Positions 1-8,383 of a stretch of DNA of 64,000 nucleotides are shown in pieces. Under the pieces are notes generated by a model. The model was not told where the DNA came from. It searched no databases and saw only the letters and a list, made by a program, of their open reading frames with translations. Made by a program: the position numbers and the translations under genes. Source of the DNA: Larkinella humicola. Lineage in GTDB: Bacteria; Bacteroidota; Bacteroidia; Cytophagales; Spirosomataceae. How positions within the stretch are numbered: position 1 is the first letter of the stretch; each line of letters opens with the position of its first letter. The DNA lies in assembly GCF_008727875.1 (NCBI RefSeq), contig NZ_VTWS01000001.1, positions 1,302,001 to 1,366,000 on the forward strand, written 5' to 3'.

Positions 1-2
1 AA

Positions 3-287
3 GACACCCAGACGGATACCTTACGGGGCAATGCCCGTTGGGACTTTTTTATGCCCGTCCAAATTGGAGTTTACGGGCAATGGAAGGCGTCGCGCTGGAT
101 TGGTCTGAGTGCCCAGGTGGGTTATCGCTACTCGGTTTTCCAAACCAACGTCAGCCAGCATTACAACGGCACCTACTACAGCGTAGGCACGACCTTGTAC
201 CCGGAATTTTTCAAAGACATCTGGGGCTACATCCGCTACCGGAAATGGGAAAGCAAGCCCTTTTTCAGCGCCCCAGCCACGCTTTAA
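3..287 (+). CDS. C-terminal part of a putative outer-membrane beta-barrel protein (5' end outside window)
   Basis: The reading frame is open from the left edge, so only the last 94 residues are present. They alternate polar and aromatic/hydrophobic residues (for example GVYGQWKASRWIGLSAQVGY), with short turns, which is how transmembrane beta-strands of outer-membrane proteins look. The last residues (PATL) do not give a textbook terminal aromatic strand, so the barrel call is an inference. The gene converges on the LytTR regulator and the two coding ends overlap by 23 bp, which leaves no room for a separate terminator. Confidence 0.5.
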   Translation, partial: DTQTDTLRGNARWDFFMPVQIGVYGQWKASRWIGLSAQVGYRYSVFQTNVSQHYNGTYYSVGTTLYPEFFKDIWGYIRYRKWESKPFFSAPATL

Positions 288-1044
288 AATCCGTAACCCG
301 GTCGCCACTGACAAACACCTCCTGCCGTGCTTTCGGCTCCAGTTCCAGTTTCAATTTGCCCCCGGAAAATGCATGAATGGTACGAATGGCGGCTAAACTG
401 ACCAGAAAGGAACGGTTTACCCGAAAAAACTGCCGGGGGTCCAGCAGGCTCACCAGCTTGTCGAGGCTGTATTCGAGCGCGAAATTCTGGCCGTCGCGGG
501 TGGTTAGAAACGTGGCTTTGGCTTCAAAAAAGAAGTAGGCAACGGTGGCGGTTTCGATGCTCCGGATTTTCGTACCCACCGTAATCATAAACCGCTCTTT
601 GTAGGCCGTCGGGCGGGCCTGTCCCAGCAGGTTCAGCACCGCCGAAAAGTCGGGCAAGGGCGGAGCCGGTTCGGAAAACGCCCACCGGAACGATTTGTAT
701 TTTTCGATGGCAGCCACCAGTTCGTCGAAATCGATGGGTTTAAGCAGGTAATCGATGCTGTTGGCCTTGAAGGCCTGGAGCGTGTATTCATCATAGGCCG
801 TCGTAAAGACAATCGGCGTGGTGAATTTCACCTGCTCGATGATGCGAAATCCCAGATCATCTTCCAGGTGAATGTCCATAAAAACCAGGTCAAGATCCGC
901 CATCGGATGGGTCTCGAACCAGCGAACGGTTTCGGCAACCGAAGGGATCTGGGCCAGCACCTGAATCGTCGGGTCGTAGGTGTGCAGCAAATTTTCCAGC
1001 CGCTGAGCGGTCCGCTTTTCGTCTTCGATAATCAGCACGTTCAT
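265..1044 (-). CDS. LytTR-family response regulator
   Basis: This 259-residue protein has an N-terminal CheY-like receiver (about 1-120) and a C-terminal LytTR DNA-binding domain (about 150-255). The receiver has the acidic pocket (EDE at 7-9), the phosphoacceptor Asp57 in VFMDIHL, the TTAYDEYTLQAF switch stretch and the invariant Lys in LLKPIDF. The LytTR part carries the typical FFRVNRSFLVSL block. Its start overlaps the stop of the upstream sensor kinase by four bases (ATGA), so the two are translationally coupled and form a LytS/LytR-type cytoplasmic signalling pair. The regulated genes cannot be read from the sequence. Confidence 0.93.
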   Translation of the reverse strand: MNVLIIEDEKRTAQRLENLLHTYDPTIQVLAQIPSVAETVRWFETHPMADLDLVFMDIHLEDDLGFRIIEQVKFTTPIVFTTAYDEYTLQAFKANSIDYLLKPIDFDELVAAIEKYKSFRWAFSEPAPPLPDFSAVLNLLGQARPTAYKERFMITVGTKIRSIETATVAYFFFEAKATFLTTRDGQNFALEYSLDKLVSLLDPRQFFRVNRSFLVSLAAIRTIHAFSGGKLKLELEPKARQEVFVSGDRVTDFKAWLGR

Positions 1045-2168
1045 GGTAACAAGGGAATTTTAACGACAAACTGATCGTCCTGCTCACCCACCCAAACCGG
1101 CCGGTCGGTCAGCAAGGCATACCGGTTCATGATATTCTGAAGACCCACGCCCGTCGAGGTATCGTTCTGCGGACGAAGCTGCAAGGGATTGGCGACGATC
1201 AAATAATCGCCTTCCGTATAAATCGACACCAGCAGCGGTTTTTGCGCCGACATCTGGTTGTGTTTCACCGCGTTCTCGATCAGCAATTGCAGAGTCAGGG
1301 GCGCAATGGCATACCGGTTAGCATCAGTTTCCGAAACGGTTATTGCCATCTGAAGCTTCTCATCAAAGCGGATTTTGAGTAAAAAGGTATAGGCGTCGAT
1401 GAAATCCAGTTCGGTTCGTAAACGGGTCCGCTCGTTGTCACGCTGCTCCAGAATATACCGGTAGGCTTTGGAAAGGCGGTTGATAAACTGTACCGAAAGC
1501 TTCGCATCCACTTCGACCAGCGACGACAAAATGCTGAGGCTATTGAAGAGGAAATGGGGATTTACCTGATTTTTGAGGGCCATAAACTGAGCCTGTGCCG
1601 ATTCTTTCTCCAGCCGTTCGGTCTGAATTTCCAGTTCGAGCATCCGGGCGCCGGAGCGACGGTTGGCCGCCAGGTAGAACGCCGACAACATCGCCATGAC
1701 GGTAATGCCATTGTTCATCTTTTGCCGCTGGTTCCGGTTTCCGCTCCCACCGTTGTGGAGCCATTGCTCGACGGTCGGGCGGTGGCCGGCTGGCGGAAAC
1801 CGCAGGTTGAGCGAATCCGCCATCTCCGCCCGAATTTGATTAAAACCGCCATTGAACACTACCGCCAGCGCACTGGCAACGAGCAGAATACCAACCTGAA
1901 CGGGAAGCTTCATTTCCACCAGCGCCCGGGAGCCAAACCAGTGCAACACCCGTTGTTGAAGCCAGTCAGTGACCAGAACCCAACAGAAGAAGAAGAAGAT
2001 CGTCAGCGGTATTTCGAGTGCCCAGAAAGGAAGTGAGCTCACCAGGAATGACCCACTGATCTGATCGATGTTCATGTAGAGACGAATCGGCCAGTAGATG
2101 ACGAAAATGCTCAGGGCGAGTTGTCCCTTCTGCCAGATCGTAAGTGGGTCAGAACCAGGTGCCTTCAT
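1041..2168 (-). CDS. LytS-like sensor histidine kinase (His_kinase family, PF06580 type)
   Basis: A 375-residue inner-membrane kinase. Hydrophobic segments near 17-33, 42-63, 90-107 and 153-168 are probable transmembrane helices. A short coiled stretch (about 176-196) leads into the dimerisation/phosphotransfer block NPHFLFNSL, with the phospho-His at 205. The ATPase part shows LLIENAVKHN (N box) and a VGLQNIMNRY G box near the C-terminus. This is the layout of the LytS/YehU class, which has no separate HisKA domain. It is operonic with the LytTR regulator (ATGA overlap) and with the small secreted protein upstream, only 11 bp away. No ligand domain is recognised. Confidence 0.93.
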   Translation of the reverse strand: MKAPGSDPLTIWQKGQLALSIFVIYWPIRLYMNIDQISGSFLVSSLPFWALEIPLTIFFFFCWVLVTDWLQQRVLHWFGSRALVEMKLPVQVGILLVASALAVVFNGGFNQIRAEMADSLNLRFPPAGHRPTVEQWLHNGGSGNRNQRQKMNNGITVMAMLSAFYLAANRRSGARMLELEIQTERLEKESAQAQFMALKNQVNPHFLFNSLSILSSLVEVDAKLSVQFINRLSKAYRYILEQRDNERTRLRTELDFIDAYTFLLKIRFDEKLQMAITVSETDANRYAIAPLTLQLLIENAVKHNQMSAQKPLLVSIYTEGDYLIVANPLQLRPQNDTSTGVGLQNIMNRYALLTDRPVWVGEQDDQFVVKIPLLP

Positions 2169-2179
2169 TCGAAGTAAGA

Positions 2180-2545
2180 TCAGGAACCAAAGGTGATGTA
2201 TTTTTCGATGGTTTTTTCCTGAATGGCAAAAGGTTTTTCAACGGTCGTTTTACCCGTCACGATACTCAGGCTGTAGGCTCCGCTCGCCAGTCCCGAGATG
2301 TCGAAGTTTTGACGCAAACCATTCTGCAAATCCACGGTTTTGCGATACAGCACATGGCCGTTCTGATCGCGCATCAGGATGGTGGCCGCTGCGGTTTTGG
2401 GTTCAATGAACAGCTTGATTTTCTGATCGGTGGCCGTCAGGAAAATGCTTTCGGGCGATTGGGCCACGGGCGATGAAGGAGACGTTTGGGCGAACGATGC
2501 GGTTCCGGCTACCAGACCCAGCATCAACAGGATTGTTTTTTTCAT
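2180..2545 (-). CDS. Small secreted protein with a sorting-domain-like fold
   Basis: I start it at the ATG giving MKKTILLMLGLVAGTASFAQ, a clean Sec signal peptide ending in an FAQ cleavage site. The longer upstream reading has a charged lead with no signal character. The mature part (about 100 residues) reads as a beta-sandwich: VLYRKTVDLQNG, then FDISGLASGAYSLSIVTG. These are the hallmarks of Por/T9SS C-terminal sorting domains (…GLxxGxYxLxI…). Here the domain is almost the whole protein and lacks the usual final Lys-rich strand, so it may be a stand-alone relative and not T9SS cargo. It is first in an operon with the LytS/LytTR pair. Confidence 0.7.
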   Translation of the reverse strand: MKKTILLMLGLVAGTASFAQTSPSSPVAQSPESIFLTATDQKIKLFIEPKTAAATILMRDQNGHVLYRKTVDLQNGLRQNFDISGLASGAYSLSIVTGKTTVEKPFAIQEKTIEKYITFGS

Positions 2546-2611
2546 GATTGTGGACCGATTCTTCGGCGATTTAAATGGGATTGATTTCGTTTGCTTGAAA
2601 CAAAGTTGCAC

Positions 2612-3040
2612 CCGGCAACCGGCTCTGGAAAATAAAAGAGGTTGAGTGACGAAAACCGGCGGTTGAATCGGCCTATTTGGGGGAAGAATCCGGCGTCAAT
2701 TCTGGGAAAAGTGAAAATTCGGAGCGGCTTTGGAAATACATGGGCTGCGGCTTATCGTTGATTCAGTACCGAAAAAAACGCGTCCTTAATCGATTAAAAA
2801 AGACAAATCCCCGGTGAATACCGGGGACTGTGCAAAATAAAACCAATTATTACAAACTATCTAAAGCGCATGACGCTTTAAAGCGTCCAAGTTAGACCCG
2901 TTTTAAATAGTCATCACCTTTTAATCGCCGAATGCCCCAATTTCATAGATGAATGCCCCGTTCGACCGGTCGAATCTGTGCGATAATGAATAATATTTTC
3001 ACTCCTGCTTGACATTGTAAATACAATTTTACTGTTTTGC
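2612..3040. other. Intergenic region between divergent operons
   Basis: No gene seen. It holds the hairpin at 2808-2827 and a perfect 16-bp palindrome, GACGCTTTAAAGCGTC, at 2872-2887. A TTGACA sits at 3009-3014 with a loose Bacteroidota-type -7 element (TA, four bases, TTTG) at 3030-3039, just before the proposed GntR operator. The promoter call is tentative because the -7 spacing is not exact. Confidence 0.4.
2808..2827 (-). terminator. Perfect 8-bp hairpin with T-tract on the minus strand
   Basis: TCCCCGGT and ACCGGGGA are exact inverted repeats around a GAAT loop. The A-rich run at 2793-2807 becomes a T-tract for minus-strand transcription, so the site looks like an intrinsic terminator. 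No minus-strand gene ends just upstream of it, so it may insulate the secreted-protein/LytS operon from transcripts coming from the right. Confidence 0.45.
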
Positions 3041-3064
3041 AGTGTATTAGATACTTAGTACACT
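3041..3064 (+). promoter_or_regulatory. Candidate GntR (YtrA-type) operator upstream of the ABC operon
   Basis: An inverted repeat with half-sites AGTGTA and TACACT, and an inner GTAT-TAG-ATAC, lies 6 bp before the ABC ATPase start. YtrA-type GntR repressors are known to bind GTAT/ATAC-like inverted repeats upstream of their own ABC operons, and such a regulator is the fourth gene of this operon. Position and symmetry are seen; binding is inferred. Confidence 0.55.
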
Positions 3065-3070
3065 AAAACA

Positions 3071-3904
3071 ATGATCGAACTCAAAAACCTGACCTTTGGC
3101 TATACGCCCAAAAAACTGCTGTTTCAGGACTTGAATCTGTCGCTGCAGCCGGGCAGCATTTACGGGTTGCTGGGCAAAAACGGCGCGGGCAAATCGAGTC
3201 TGCTTCGGCTGATGGGGGGCCTGCTCTACCCCACGGCGGGCAGCGTCGACGTGGCCGGGTTTACGCCCCGCAAACGGGAACCGGCGTTTTTCCAGGAACT
3301 GTATTTCATTCCGGAAGAAATTTACCTGCCGTCGGTTTCGCTCAACCGCTACATCGACACGATGGGGCCATTTTATCCGAAATTCGATGAAGGCCAGTTT
3401 CGGAAATACCTCTCGGAGTTCGACGTGCCGCCGGATCAGAAGCTCACGGCGATGTCGTATGGTCAGAAAAAGAAAGTCATTATCAGCTTTGGGCTGGCCA
3501 CCAACACCCGCGTTCTGATCATGGACGAACCGACGAACGGCCTCGATATTCCGTCGAAAAGCCAGTTTCGGAAAATTGTCTCTTCGGCGCTTGCTCCCGA
3601 CCGGCTGATGCTCATTTCGACCCACCAGGTCCGGGATCTGGATCACCTCATCGACGGCATCATCATCATCGACGAAAACGAAATCCTGCTGAATCATTCC
3701 CTGGCCGACATCGGCGACCGGCTGTTGTTCAGTTCGCTAAGCAGCGTCACCGAAACCCACCGGGTGTTATACGCCGAACCGTCATTACGCGGGTATTCGG
3801 TGGTGTTGGAAAACACGGAACAGGAAGACAGCAAAGTCGATCTGGAACGGCTTTTCAACGCCGTCGTCACCAACCGGGCGGGCATTAAAAATCTTTTCCA
3901 ATAA
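3071..3904 (+). CDS. ABC transporter ATP-binding protein (YtrB-like)
   Basis: A 277-residue ATPase with the full nucleotide-binding motif set: Walker A GKNGAGKS (35-42), a Q-loop near 75, signature MSYGQKK (128-134), Walker B LIMDEP (149-154), the D-loop GLD and the switch His185 in STHQVRD. The short C-terminal tail (about 205-277) is typical of the YtrB/BcrA branch, which works with a separately encoded permease. It is first in an operon with a small hydrophobic protein, a permease, a GntR regulator and a membrane-anchored protein, which suggests an envelope-stress or bacitracin-type export system. The substrate is unknown. Confidence 0.92.
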   Translation: MIELKNLTFGYTPKKLLFQDLNLSLQPGSIYGLLGKNGAGKSSLLRLMGGLLYPTAGSVDVAGFTPRKREPAFFQELYFIPEEIYLPSVSLNRYIDTMGPFYPKFDEGQFRKYLSEFDVPPDQKLTAMSYGQKKKVIISFGLATNTRVLIMDEPTNGLDIPSKSQFRKIVSSALAPDRLMLISTHQVRDLDHLIDGIIIIDENEILLNHSLADIGDRLLFSSLSSVTETHRVLYAEPSLRGYSVVLENTEQEDSKVDLERLFNAVVTNRAGIKNLFQ

Positions 3905-3909
3905 CCGCT

Positions 3910-4011
3910 ATGCGCTTCATCCCCATCCTCCAAATCCTGCTGGCTGCGCTCCTTTCGGGCCTTCCCGCCCCCCTGCTGTCTTTCGTCTCCTGTCTCACCT
4001 CGCTTTTCTGA
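3910..4011 (+). CDS. Putative 33-residue hydrophobic small protein
   Basis: An ATG five bases after the ATPase stop opens a short frame (MRFIPILQILLAALLSGLPA…) that ends three bases before the permease start. It is almost entirely hydrophobic and could be a single membrane helix. Exact packing between two operon genes supports translation, but so short a frame could be chance spacer. No family recognised. Confidence 0.4.
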   Translation: MRFIPILQILLAALLSGLPAPLLSFVSCLTSLF

Positions 4012-4014
4012 CCC

Positions 4015-4809
4015 ATGAACCAAACTTTCAATTTTTACCGTTTCGGCCTGGTTGTGAAACTGCATCTGTCCGAACACCTCAAAAGCTATTTACTGGGAAT
4101 CGGGGTTCTGGTCGGCGTCTGGTTACTCATGCTGTTGCCGGATACCACCCGGCTTTCCGTTTTCCACGAATCGATTTACCGGAAACACGGCATATTTTTT
4201 GGTTTTATTTTTTGCGGAGCCGGTGCCTGGTTTGCCAGTGAAGCTTTCCGGATGGTCAGCACGCCCGTTCGCGGCATTCCTTTTTTAACCATACCTGCTT
4301 CCCAACTTGAAAAATATTTAGCGGTTTTCTTGATGCTGCTGTTGTTCGTTCCGGTTTTCCTGGGCGTTTTTTACACCGTTGAAGGCGTTACATTTTCAAT
4401 CATCAACGCGCGTCTGCCCGCAGGAAGTCCCCGGTATGAATTGCTCGATTTAACCGGCGACTACCTGGATCCGGAATTGCGTTATCTTACCCTTATTACG
4501 CCTTCTTTTTTTCTGATTGGATCAATTTATTTTTCCAAAGTGCCTTTCGTCAAAACTGCCGTTATCGCGTTTGTGCTGTATTTTATAACCGCCTTGTTTC
4601 TGAACGAATTCATCATCCGGCAGTTGTTTCCGCCCCGCGAACACTACGGTCTTACGCTGTTTCAGGAAGTGAGTTTTATACAAAACCGCCGGTGGTACAG
4701 GGTCGAATTGACGGGTCAGTCCCGGGTACTGATCAATACACTGTTGACCTTGATCATTCCTTTCCTGTGGTTCATTGCCTACGTACGTTTCAAAGAGAAA
4801 GAACTCTAA
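4015..4809 (+). CDS. ABC transporter permease subunit
   Basis: A 264-residue integral membrane protein with about six hydrophobic helices, near 21-42, 58-75, 100-124, 160-175, 185-203 and 243-260. It has no signal peptide and ends in a basic tail (RFKEKEL). Its place between the YtrB-like ATPase and the GntR regulator, and the six-helix pattern, fit the permease half of a two-component ABC exporter. Two bases separate its stop from the GntR start, so the genes are co-transcribed. Its individual family is not recognised from motifs. Confidence 0.8.
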   Translation: MNQTFNFYRFGLVVKLHLSEHLKSYLLGIGVLVGVWLLMLLPDTTRLSVFHESIYRKHGIFFGFIFCGAGAWFASEAFRMVSTPVRGIPFLTIPASQLEKYLAVFLMLLLFVPVFLGVFYTVEGVTFSIINARLPAGSPRYELLDLTGDYLDPELRYLTLITPSFFLIGSIYFSKVPFVKTAVIAFVLYFITALFLNEFIIRQLFPPREHYGLTLFQEVSFIQNRRWYRVELTGQSRVLINTLLTLIIPFLWFIAYVRFKEKEL

Positions 4810-4810
4810 T

Positions 4811-5197
4811 ATGGATTTTCAGGATAAAAAAGCCATTTACCTCCAAATCGCCGACTACGTTTGTGAGAGAATTCTCCTGGCCCAATGGCCACCCGGCGAC
4901 CGCATTCCTTCCGTCCGGGATCTGGGTTCCGAACTGGAAGTCAACCCCAATACGGTGATGCGGACCTACGATTTCCTGCAGCAGAAAGCCATACTTTACA
5001 ACAAACGGGGCATTGGTTTTTTTGCCGCCGACGACGCGGCAGAACGCATCAAGTCCTATCGAAAAGAACAATTTCTGGAAACTGAAATACCCTACTTTTT
5101 CCGCAACCTTTACCTGCTAAACATTAGCCTGGAAGAGATTGAGGAGCGGTATAAAGCATTCATCGAAAGTGAATTCAACCCGAATAAAGTTGTTTAA
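4811..5197 (+). CDS. GntR-family transcriptional regulator, YtrA subfamily
   Basis: A 128-residue protein: a winged helix-turn-helix at about 10-78, with the GntR signature (IPSVRDLGSELEVNPNTVMR), then a short helical C-terminal tail of about 45 residues in place of a large ligand domain. That size and tail define the YtrA class, which usually represses an adjacent ABC operon. I start it at the ATG right after the permease stop; an earlier in-frame ATG lies inside the permease gene. The candidate operator is the inverted repeat at 3041-3064. Confidence 0.92.
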   Translation: MDFQDKKAIYLQIADYVCERILLAQWPPGDRIPSVRDLGSELEVNPNTVMRTYDFLQQKAILYNKRGIGFFAADDAAERIKSYRKEQFLETEIPYFFRNLYLLNISLEEIEERYKAFIESEFNPNKVV

Positions 5198-5204
5198 AAC
5201 CGCT

Positions 5205-5882
5205 ATGAAAACAAGCAATAAACTCCTCATCGCTCTTTTTACCATCGGTCTGCTGACGTTGATCGGTGCGAACGTAGCCCTGAAAAAAGAATACGATAAA
5301 ATCGACTTCGACGACCCGTTCTATGGCCTTTCATCCATGGAATTGAAACCGTTCCGGGTAATGAAACTGGAAGGCAACAACACGGGACTGATCAGCGTCC
5401 AAAGCGGAAAAACAACCGAAATTCGCCTTGAAGAAAAAACGAAAGAGCTGTTTACCTTCCGTTCGCAGGGCGATACGATGCTGGTAACTTACAAACCGGC
5501 CACTGCCCCCTGGCAATCCCGGGCCAATCAGCATTTTGATGCCATTCCTGTAGCGGTTTTTCTGACGCCCACGTTGCAAACGCTCATTACGTCGAAAGTA
5601 AGTTGCAATGTAAACCAGTTGAATGTCGATAAATTGACGATTTTGCAGGAAAATGCCGGTGTATTACTGACCAATAGCAACATCGGAAACCTGACGGTAC
5701 TCGACCAGAAAGGCAGCGAACTGCACACCAAACCGACCAATCGGGTTGGCACCGCCCTCATCACCTCCCGCGACAGTTCGGTGTTCAAAGCCGAACGGGA
5801 TGTTTTTGGGACGCTCGCGTTGCAAACCGACAGTTTGGCAACCGTGAACGTACCGGGCGGTTTGTTGAAGAAACTTCAATAG
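5205..5882 (+). CDS. Membrane-anchored or secreted beta-rich protein of unknown function
   Basis: The start at MKTSNKLLIALFTIGLLTLI, seven bases after the GntR stop, gives a 225-residue protein with an N-terminal signal anchor or signal peptide. The rest is made of short beta-strand turns of similar spacing (for example LLTNSNIGNLTVLDQKGSEL), like the putative auto-transporter adhesin head/GIN domains (DUF2807-like) common in Bacteroidota; that resemblance is an inference. As last gene of the GntR/ABC operon it probably acts in the envelope with the exporter. The next gene is convergent and starts one base after the stop. Confidence 0.7.
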   Translation: MKTSNKLLIALFTIGLLTLIGANVALKKEYDKIDFDDPFYGLSSMELKPFRVMKLEGNNTGLISVQSGKTTEIRLEEKTKELFTFRSQGDTMLVTYKPATAPWQSRANQHFDAIPVAVFLTPTLQTLITSKVSCNVNQLNVDKLTILQENAGVLLTNSNIGNLTVLDQKGSELHTKPTNRVGTALITSRDSSVFKAERDVFGTLALQTDSLATVNVPGGLLKKLQ

Positions 5883-5883
5883 C

Positions 5884-8310
5884 CTATGGCTTCAGAACCG
5901 TTCGCTTTTCGGTTACGGACTTTACTTTTTCAGAAGAGAAATAAACCGGGAAATAGTCGTCTCTAGCCCAGATCGGAAACAGATCGCGGTAATGCGGACT
6001 GTCTGGGTTGCCCGACTGGCCGGGGCTATTGATGCCCAGCGTTTTGTCCCAATCCTGCGTATCGACCAGAATTCGAAACGATGCGCCGTATTCCTGATTC
6101 ATCTGGTGGCCCGTGCTGTTGACGGTCTCGGCATACCCACCGCGCGGAGCCGGACCAATACCGTATTCGGACGCCTGTTGCGGGGCCATGAGATTCGACA
6201 ACGGGTGCCGCAGGTAACTGTGCTTATTCCCGGTTTGCCCATACCACCAGTGGGTGCGGTCGTGCCCCAGCCGCTTGGTCAGATCGGCAATCGCGTTTTC
6301 GAGGCAGGCGAGTACCACTTCATTCCGGTCATTATTTTTCAATGGGCCTGGCTGATCAGACCGGAGCCACTGCACCAGCTTCTCCGTTGCAATGGAAGGC
6401 ATGTATTTCCAGGCTATTTCCGGTACAGCCAATTCGTAAACCGCCCCGCGCAATTGCGTTTCCCAGGCGACATAAACAGCCGCCGGAATAGAGCCGGGTT
6501 CCAGAATGTAATCCCAGGTCAGCAACTGCTGCCGCGCCCATTCGACGGGTTCGTCATCGGCTTTCAGACTTTCCAGCAACGGCACCAGTTTCCGGGCGGT
6601 CATCGACAGATAATCCGACTGCAAGGTTTTGAAATCGGCCAGCGAATGCTTCGGTTTGGCCTGGATCAACTCCGTAATCCGATCCGCCCGCACCGCTGAC
6701 GCCCACTCCCACCCGACCGCGTCCCGGTGCGGGAAACTTTTGGGGATCAGATTGTTATTGGCGGTTACAACAAATCCTTCGGGCGGGTTCACCTTGCCGG
6801 GCAGTTGCTGGATGGGTAGAAACCCGCCCCACTCGAACCGCCCGTCGCCCGGCACGGGTACAAGTCCCGTCCAGGTTTTAGATGGGCGAATGGGCGAAAT
6901 GCCGGTGGCCTGCCAGCCAATGGCTCCTTTTGGAATGGCGGATGGCTGCCCAGCGGAATGCCGCCCAGCCCAAACCATGTTTTCGCCGGGAACCCGGCTA
7001 TAGGTGCAGGCCTGCCGAAATTCGGTCCAGTTTTTCGACTGGTTCATCCGCAAACTCGCCAGATAGGGCGCACAGCCCGTTTCGAGCCAGGCCGCCCGAA
7101 CGGCATACAGTTTATGGTTTTTCGCATCCTCAAACACCACCGGGCCATGCCGTGTATACTTTAAGGGCACGACGACCGGTTTTTGATCTTTGACGGCAAT
7201 CGTATCGAAAATCACCCGCACGGTTTCCCAAGCGCCTTTGTATTTGTATTGATTGGGGCTTTCCGGATTGGCTTCGTAGACATACAAATCTTCTACATCG
7301 GTTTCAAAAATGGTCAGTCCCCAGGCGCCAGATTCGTTATGACCAACCGAAACACCCGGCAGCGCGGGCTCCCCTGCGCCAACTACATTCCAACCCGGCG
7401 CGTGCAGGTGAACCCAGTACCGCAGCGACGGAACCGCCTGTGCCCGGTGCGGGTCGTTCGCCAGCATCGGAAAACCGCTCGCCGACCGTTGACCGCTGAC
7501 GACCCAGTTGTTGGAACCATCGCGCGGTTTTTCATCCAAAGACCGGTTCTTTTCTGGAGTCCGTAAAGCCTCTTCCTCCGTCGCGCCCAAACCGGTATCC
7601 TGGTCCGTAAACCGGATCGGCAATCGAAACGCTTCATACAATTCCAGAATGGGCTGAAACAGTTCCGCACCGTTGACGTGGAGGGTTAAATCGGGTTCTC
7701 CGGCTTTGGTTGTGGGGTGAAACCAGGACAATTCCCGGACTTTGTCCGGCCCCAGCAAATGCACCAGTCGCCCGAAATCCAGTTCCGTCCGCACGTTTTC
7801 GAGCAAACCCTGATGACGGCTGATGACCACCTCCGGCGTCCAGAAACCGGGTTGCGTTTTCAGCAATCTGAACTCGACCGGCAGTTTCTCCGGTGTCTGA
7901 TTAATCGCCCGGATGTAGGCATTGATTCCCTCGACGAAAGCGCCCACGATCTGCGGACCGTGGGGGTGATAGTGTTTGAGTTCCTGTTCCAGATTACCCC
8001 GAAACCGGAACAAGCGCGTCCCCTGATCCCGTTTGATCTCCTTCGCTCCGAGTAGTTCGGCGACGGTTCCGGTGGCCTGCCGACGCCAGATTTCAAGCTG
8101 AAACAGCCGGTCACTGGCGGCATTGTAGCCCTGGGCAAAAAACAGATCGTGCTCATTTTGGGCATAAATATGGGCGACGCCCCAACGGTCGCGGAGGATT
8201 TCGACGGGCTGGCGCAGGCCCGGAATCCTGAGATTTTCCGTAGCTTGGGTACAGGCAACCGGGCTGCTGAAGAGGAGCCAGAATGCCGGGAGCAAAACCG
8301 TTAATCGCAT
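5884..8310 (-). CDS. Penicillin acylase family lipoprotein (Ntn hydrolase)
   Basis: About 808 residues from the preferred ATG. The N-terminus MRLTVLLPAFWLLFSSPVAC has a lipobox-like PVAC, so it is probably a lipoprotein; a longer frame could start at 8355 but buries the signal. The family order is visible: alpha-chain start (WGVAHIYAQNEHDLFFAQGY), then the autoproteolysis site GSNNWVVSG, whose Ser (about 266) becomes the N-terminal nucleophile of the beta chain, then DPHRA and the GLTIFETDVEDLYVY stretch. The family hydrolyses amide bonds of penicillins, acyl-homoserine lactones or other N-acyl substrates; the substrate here cannot be told. It is flanked by an alpha/beta hydrolase in the same direction. 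Confidence 0.9.
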   Translation of the reverse strand: MRLTVLLPAFWLLFSSPVACTQATENLRIPGLRQPVEILRDRWGVAHIYAQNEHDLFFAQGYNAASDRLFQLEIWRRQATGTVAELLGAKEIKRDQGTRLFRFRGNLEQELKHYHPHGPQIVGAFVEGINAYIRAINQTPEKLPVEFRLLKTQPGFWTPEVVISRHQGLLENVRTELDFGRLVHLLGPDKVRELSWFHPTTKAGEPDLTLHVNGAELFQPILELYEAFRLPIRFTDQDTGLGATEEEALRTPEKNRSLDEKPRDGSNNWVVSGQRSASGFPMLANDPHRAQAVPSLRYWVHLHAPGWNVVGAGEPALPGVSVGHNESGAWGLTIFETDVEDLYVYEANPESPNQYKYKGAWETVRVIFDTIAVKDQKPVVVPLKYTRHGPVVFEDAKNHKLYAVRAAWLETGCAPYLASLRMNQSKNWTEFRQACTYSRVPGENMVWAGRHSAGQPSAIPKGAIGWQATGISPIRPSKTWTGLVPVPGDGRFEWGGFLPIQQLPGKVNPPEGFVVTANNNLIPKSFPHRDAVGWEWASAVRADRITELIQAKPKHSLADFKTLQSDYLSMTARKLVPLLESLKADDEPVEWARQQLLTWDYILEPGSIPAAVYVAWETQLRGAVYELAVPEIAWKYMPSIATEKLVQWLRSDQPGPLKNNDRNEVVLACLENAIADLTKRLGHDRTHWWYGQTGNKHSYLRHPLSNLMAPQQASEYGIGPAPRGGYAETVNSTGHQMNQEYGASFRILVDTQDWDKTLGINSPGQSGNPDSPHYRDLFPIWARDDYFPVYFSSEKVKSVTEKRTVLKP

Positions 8311-8383
8311 GCTTTTCCGACAATGAGACCCGGTTTGATCCTTTATTCTTCGCATACGGCACCTCTAGATAAAACATTGTAAA

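Noticed and set aside
2872-2887. Palindrome GACGCTTTAAAGCGTC as a regulator site
   Set aside because: Symmetric, but no regulator or second copy is visible, so it is only noted in the intergenic entry.
3047-3697. Long open frame antisense to the ABC ATPase
   Set aside because: It lies fully over a gene with a complete Walker/signature set; its composition is Arg/Gln-rich low-complexity, typical of a frame shadow.
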